DNA of 64,000 bases from Vicia villosa (taxonomy: Eukaryota > Streptophyta > Magnoliopsida > Fabales > Fabaceae), in contig NC_081182.1 in NCBI RefSeq assembly GCF_029867415.1, forward strand, positions 15,684,497-15,748,496, in the 5' to 3' direction. Of the stretch, positions 61,325 to 64,000 are shown in pieces (the stretch's first letter is position 1; each line of letters starts with the position of its first letter). Below the pieces are notes generated by a model. The model had not been told where the DNA came from and searched no databases. It was given only the letters and a program-made list of their open reading frames with translations. The position numbers were made by a program, and so were the translations under genes.

Positions 61325-61394
61325 ATGACCCTATATTTATAATTACGTGTATTTTAGTAAACACCTATAAGAGATGCTACCTTACGCTCACTTA

Positions 61395-62385
61395 TATTTT
61401 TTTTTAATAGGCAATGGAATTAATAAAGGAGTATAAGCGGTACTCCAACCTATTACAACGAAGGATATATCTACTTCTCAAAACAAGAGAGAGGTAGAAT
61501 ATTTCAAGAGTGAAAATTACAATTATCCCTTAACGAATAACAAGAGAGAAGCCACGACCAAGAGCTAAAAACAATCTGCGACATACATTCTAAGAAGCTT
61601 AAAGTAGCATTCGAAAAAATTATTGCATTCCTCTTAGTCCAAATTCACCACGCCGTTGCCAACCAAATGACCGAAACCATGATCTTCTTGTTCTTATTCT
61701 TCAACTTCCCGTCAATACAAACAAATCCCTCAAACTCCTCCAAAGATAAGTCGATGCCCGTGCCAATCCAATCAAAAACTCCCCTCCAAATGTTAGCGAG
61801 AACACTGCAGCCCCCAAGAATATGCGATAAACATTCAAACTCCTCCAAACAACAAACACAAAAATGATCGCAAGGATCCGGTAACATACTCCTCTTTATC
61901 AATTGAACCTTTGTTGCGATTCTATTATGGATCACTCTCCAACTAAAGAAAAGAATTTTTGGAGGAGCTTTGATGCTCCATAAGAACGCAGTCGGCTTGG
62001 CCATGCTGTCACGAACTGCAGGCCCCGACAGAAACGGTTTGAACCTGTCGTAACAGGACCTAACCGAGAAGCCTCCACCTGAATTTCAAGTCCAAGAGAA
62101 TTCATCCGATAACACAGCTACAGGAGCGACATTATTGAGGATCCCTCTCAGCACCTGCCAAAGAAAATCCACGCTGCCACTGCATTCATAGAAAAAACCA
62201 GCACTTTTCCATTCCCAGCCATGTTCACCGTAAGTCCTAGCCTTTGCAACCGTTAACGAGTCGTCATGGGCCCTCGCCAGCAGCTCAGAAAACTCTTGCG
62301 CCAGAGGCTGAGATCTTGCCCAATTCCCGTACCAGAACGGTATGGAAGAATTGAGTGTTTTAGTAATATGTACCTTAAGGTGCAT
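61395..62385 (-). mobile_element. 5'-truncated LINE with ORF2 C-terminal end
   Basis: On the minus strand it ends in poly-A (plus T run 61395-61405). It carries the last part of ORF2. Flanks TACCTTACGCTCACTTA and TACCTTAAGGTGCATTTA might be a diverged target duplication; if so the 5' end is near 62370. Confidence 0.7.
61504..62385 (-). pseudogene. LINE ORF2 C-terminus with reverse-transcriptase zinc-binding domain
   Basis: One minus-strand frame runs the whole length with two TGA codons, after FSWT at 62086-62088 and after WLATAW at 61645-61647. Upstream part: IPFWYGNWARSQPLAQEF. Middle: the zf-RVT domain (PF13966), with TAFLWSIKAPPKILFFSWRV, HNRIATKVQLIKRSML, then the CDHFCVCCLEEFECLSHILG zinc-binding segment. 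End: IWTKRNAIIFSNA and a final stop at 61504. RT and endonuclease are lost by 5' truncation. Both stops sit where Trp is plausible, which would fit G-to-A change. Confidence 0.88.
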
Positions 62386-62512
62386 TTAATCATTAGTAGT
62401 TATATTTTTCTAAATTACGCCTTCGTAAAATGATGTGGGTGTATCTTGGCAAAACCGAACGTAGTCGGAGTTGTTTTTATGAAAGGGTATTTTAAAAACA
62501 TGCATCTTAGGG
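62369..62512. mobile_element. Small MITE-like inverted repeat
   Basis: ATGTACCTTAAGGTGCAT on the left and, inverted, ATGCACCCTAAGATGCAT on the right, about 144 bp apart. The left end overlaps the 5' end region of the LINE. Confidence 0.45.
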
Positions 62513-62518
62513 TGCATT

Positions 62519-63310
62519 TTAGGAGTGTTCGTTGTGTGGTTTGAGCAATTTTGATGCAAAAAATCATCCGAGCTTTAAGAGAAAAAATGTGCACGTGGTG
62601 TGGTTTGGGCAGTTTTGACGCAAAAAATCATCTGAACTGCAAGAGAAAAAATGTGCAATTTGGTTTGGTTCAGTTGTTTTTTAGAAAAAACTTAATCAAC
62701 CCAACCCAAACCAATGCGGTTTGATTCAGTTTTTTTTAAAAGATTTATTGAGTCATAGATACACATTTAGATGACAATATAACTTTGTATTTAGTCATTC
62801 ATACACTACCAAATAACAATAAAACTCATCATATTTGGACCACGACTTCCCATTTAATATGTACAAATCATATTAGATAAAAGTAGAATAATACATATAA
62901 AACAATATAAAAAACATTATAATGAAATACAAAAATAGAGGAAAATGAAAGATTAGTGAAGATAAAAAAGAAAGAATAAAAAAGAGGAGAGATTAGAGAA
63001 GAAGAGATAGAATAAAAACAAAATTGAAAGAGAGAATATTAGCATAAAAATGAGAAGGTGAAAAAAAAAGAATATAAGAGAGTAGAGATTAGTGAAGAAG
63101 AAGCAAGATGTATTTGGAGAAGATGACGATATACTACTAGGGGAAATATGAGAAGGTTGAAACTGAAATCCCGAGTGTGAGAAAGAGAAAGTCGTTCGTA
63201 ATCGTGAGGCTAAACCATAATAGGTTTAGGTTTCGGGTGGATATGAGTTAAGTGAAATTTGGGTTATAACATAATGCGATTTGATTCGGTTTGCAAAATA
63301 TAAACTACAA
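62519..63310. mobile_element. Possible TIR element rich in TTTGGTTTGG, with a 62 bp tandem duplication
   Basis: It starts TAGGAGTGTTCGTTGTGTGG, like the TAGGGGTGTTCATGG ends of the element at 5224. Two copies of a ~62 bp unit (GTGTGGTTTG, GCAAAAAATCATC, AAGAGAAAAAATGTGCA) lie at 62534-62660. The right end is uncertain. Confidence 0.35.
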
Positions 63311-63312
63311 AC

Positions 63313-64000
63313 CACTACAACAAATAACACTTTTCATAACGAAGCTTTCACGTCATCCAGAAAAAAACCGAGGTTTTATTCCAAGTGCTTCTAAGTCAGA
63401 TGCGAATTGTATTTTACCTTGGAATAAGAATCAAGATAACAAATGGCGTCGTGAAAAGTAATGACTTAACATCGAGGTAAAAGGTTAATTATGGCATGGG
63501 TTCGAACCCCAGTTTCTACATTTTTATTATTTATAAAAATTAGCGTCTTTTTTTATCTTGGTGTATTGTAAAAATTGAAGGGTCATTAGTTTTTTTTTAT
63601 AATGAATCTCATTACAGTGTTTACCATAATATTCCTTTTTTAAAAATAAAACTCGTTACGGTGTTTAAAAAGAATGTTACATTAATTGTCCATGAAGATC
63701 ATATGTTGGATCTTTAATTCTTTGATATTCTTGGCAAGATCAAATAATGGGAAACTCTTTTTTCAAAACAAAACAAAAGGGTTTGTTAAAGGATATTCTA
63801 TACAGATATTGCATTAATTTGTTTCTGGTGAAAAAATGAGTGTGATAATTAATATCATTAATAAAAAATATTTTCAGTACAAATAAAATGTAATAGAACA
63901 AACCTTGAATCTAGTTGATTTTCTGCTCTTACAATCCATCGAAGAGAACTTTTCCAAGTTTCCTTATGTTTCAACCACTTCATATATGTTTCATTTAGAT
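63313..64000. mobile_element. CACTA-like left end, element continues or decays to the right
   Basis: CACTACAACAAATAACACTT resembles CACTA ends, followed by AACCGAGGTTTTATTCCAAG and ATCGAGGTAAAAGG, possible subterminal repeats. No right end (TAGTG) was assigned before the window ends. A GGTTCGAACCCC at 63500-63511 is B-box-like but has no A-box partner. Confidence 0.4.

Noticed and set aside
63500..63511. GGTTCGAACCCC as part of a tRNA gene
   Set aside because: No A box or cloverleaf around it.

Overview
This window looks like nuclear DNA from a papilionoid legume, most likely tribe Fabeae or a close relative (inference). The grounds are a gag-bearing Ogre/Tat LTR retrotransposon with the typical tRNA-Arg primer site, a SIRE/Maximus-type copia element with an extra downstream ORF, legume-style CACTA, hAT and Mutator-like elements, very long AT-rich microsatellites, and two small genes for secreted cysteine-rich peptides. 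No bacterial genes, CRISPR arrays or rRNA are visible. It is a transposon graveyard with a few candidate host genes.

Layout. 1-4978: 3' part of a SIRE-type copia element (RT/RNase H, extra ORF, 3' LTR), both ORFs broken by CAA-to-TAA stops. 5.2-7.5 kb: a TIR element next to an orphan cysteine-rich-peptide promoter copy, then a hAT-like element holding a 526 bp solo LTR with a perfect target duplication. 8.2-9.6 kb: a broken transposon ORF and an 817 bp AAT microsatellite. 11.3-14.2 kb: a tiny truncated LINE and a LINE with ORF1 but no ORF2. 14.5-16.7 kb: a Mutator-like element with a 9 bp target duplication carrying the first exon of an Argonaute gene. 17.9-18.9 kb: an intact-looking defensin-like gene on the minus strand. 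19.1-22.0 kb: two more members of the Argonaute-carrier family, all with arrays of a 20 bp palindrome near both ends.

22.0-27.3 kb: a small copia-derived element whose right LTR is split by a 3.9 kb CACTA element. 27.5-29.05 kb: a long-TIR element with a two-exon GRF-type zinc-finger gene. 29.6-47.0 kb: a minus-strand gag-only Ogre element with two ~3.8 kb LTRs; its 5' LTR is split by a 3.76 kb CACTA element with an AAG target duplication. 47-52 kb: a copia-type LTR, a degenerate minisatellite and a Stowaway MITE. 52.35-53.5 kb: a foldback element. 54.4-55.1 kb: a second cysteine-rich peptide gene. 55-64 kb: hAT remnant inside a TA microsatellite, a CACTA TNP2 pseudogene, a local segmental duplication, LINE fragments, MITEs and another CACTA-like end.

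The host genes with the best case for function are the two secreted peptide genes (17911-18234 and 54450-54677, both minus). They share leader and promoter sequence with each other, and the promoter also with the orphan copy at 5.9 kb, so this is probably the remains of a local gene family scattered by transposons. The GRF zinc-finger gene and the Argonaute exon appear to be transposon cargo. Coordinates of element ends come from terminal repeats, target duplications and paralogous empty sites read by eye; no database search was possible.
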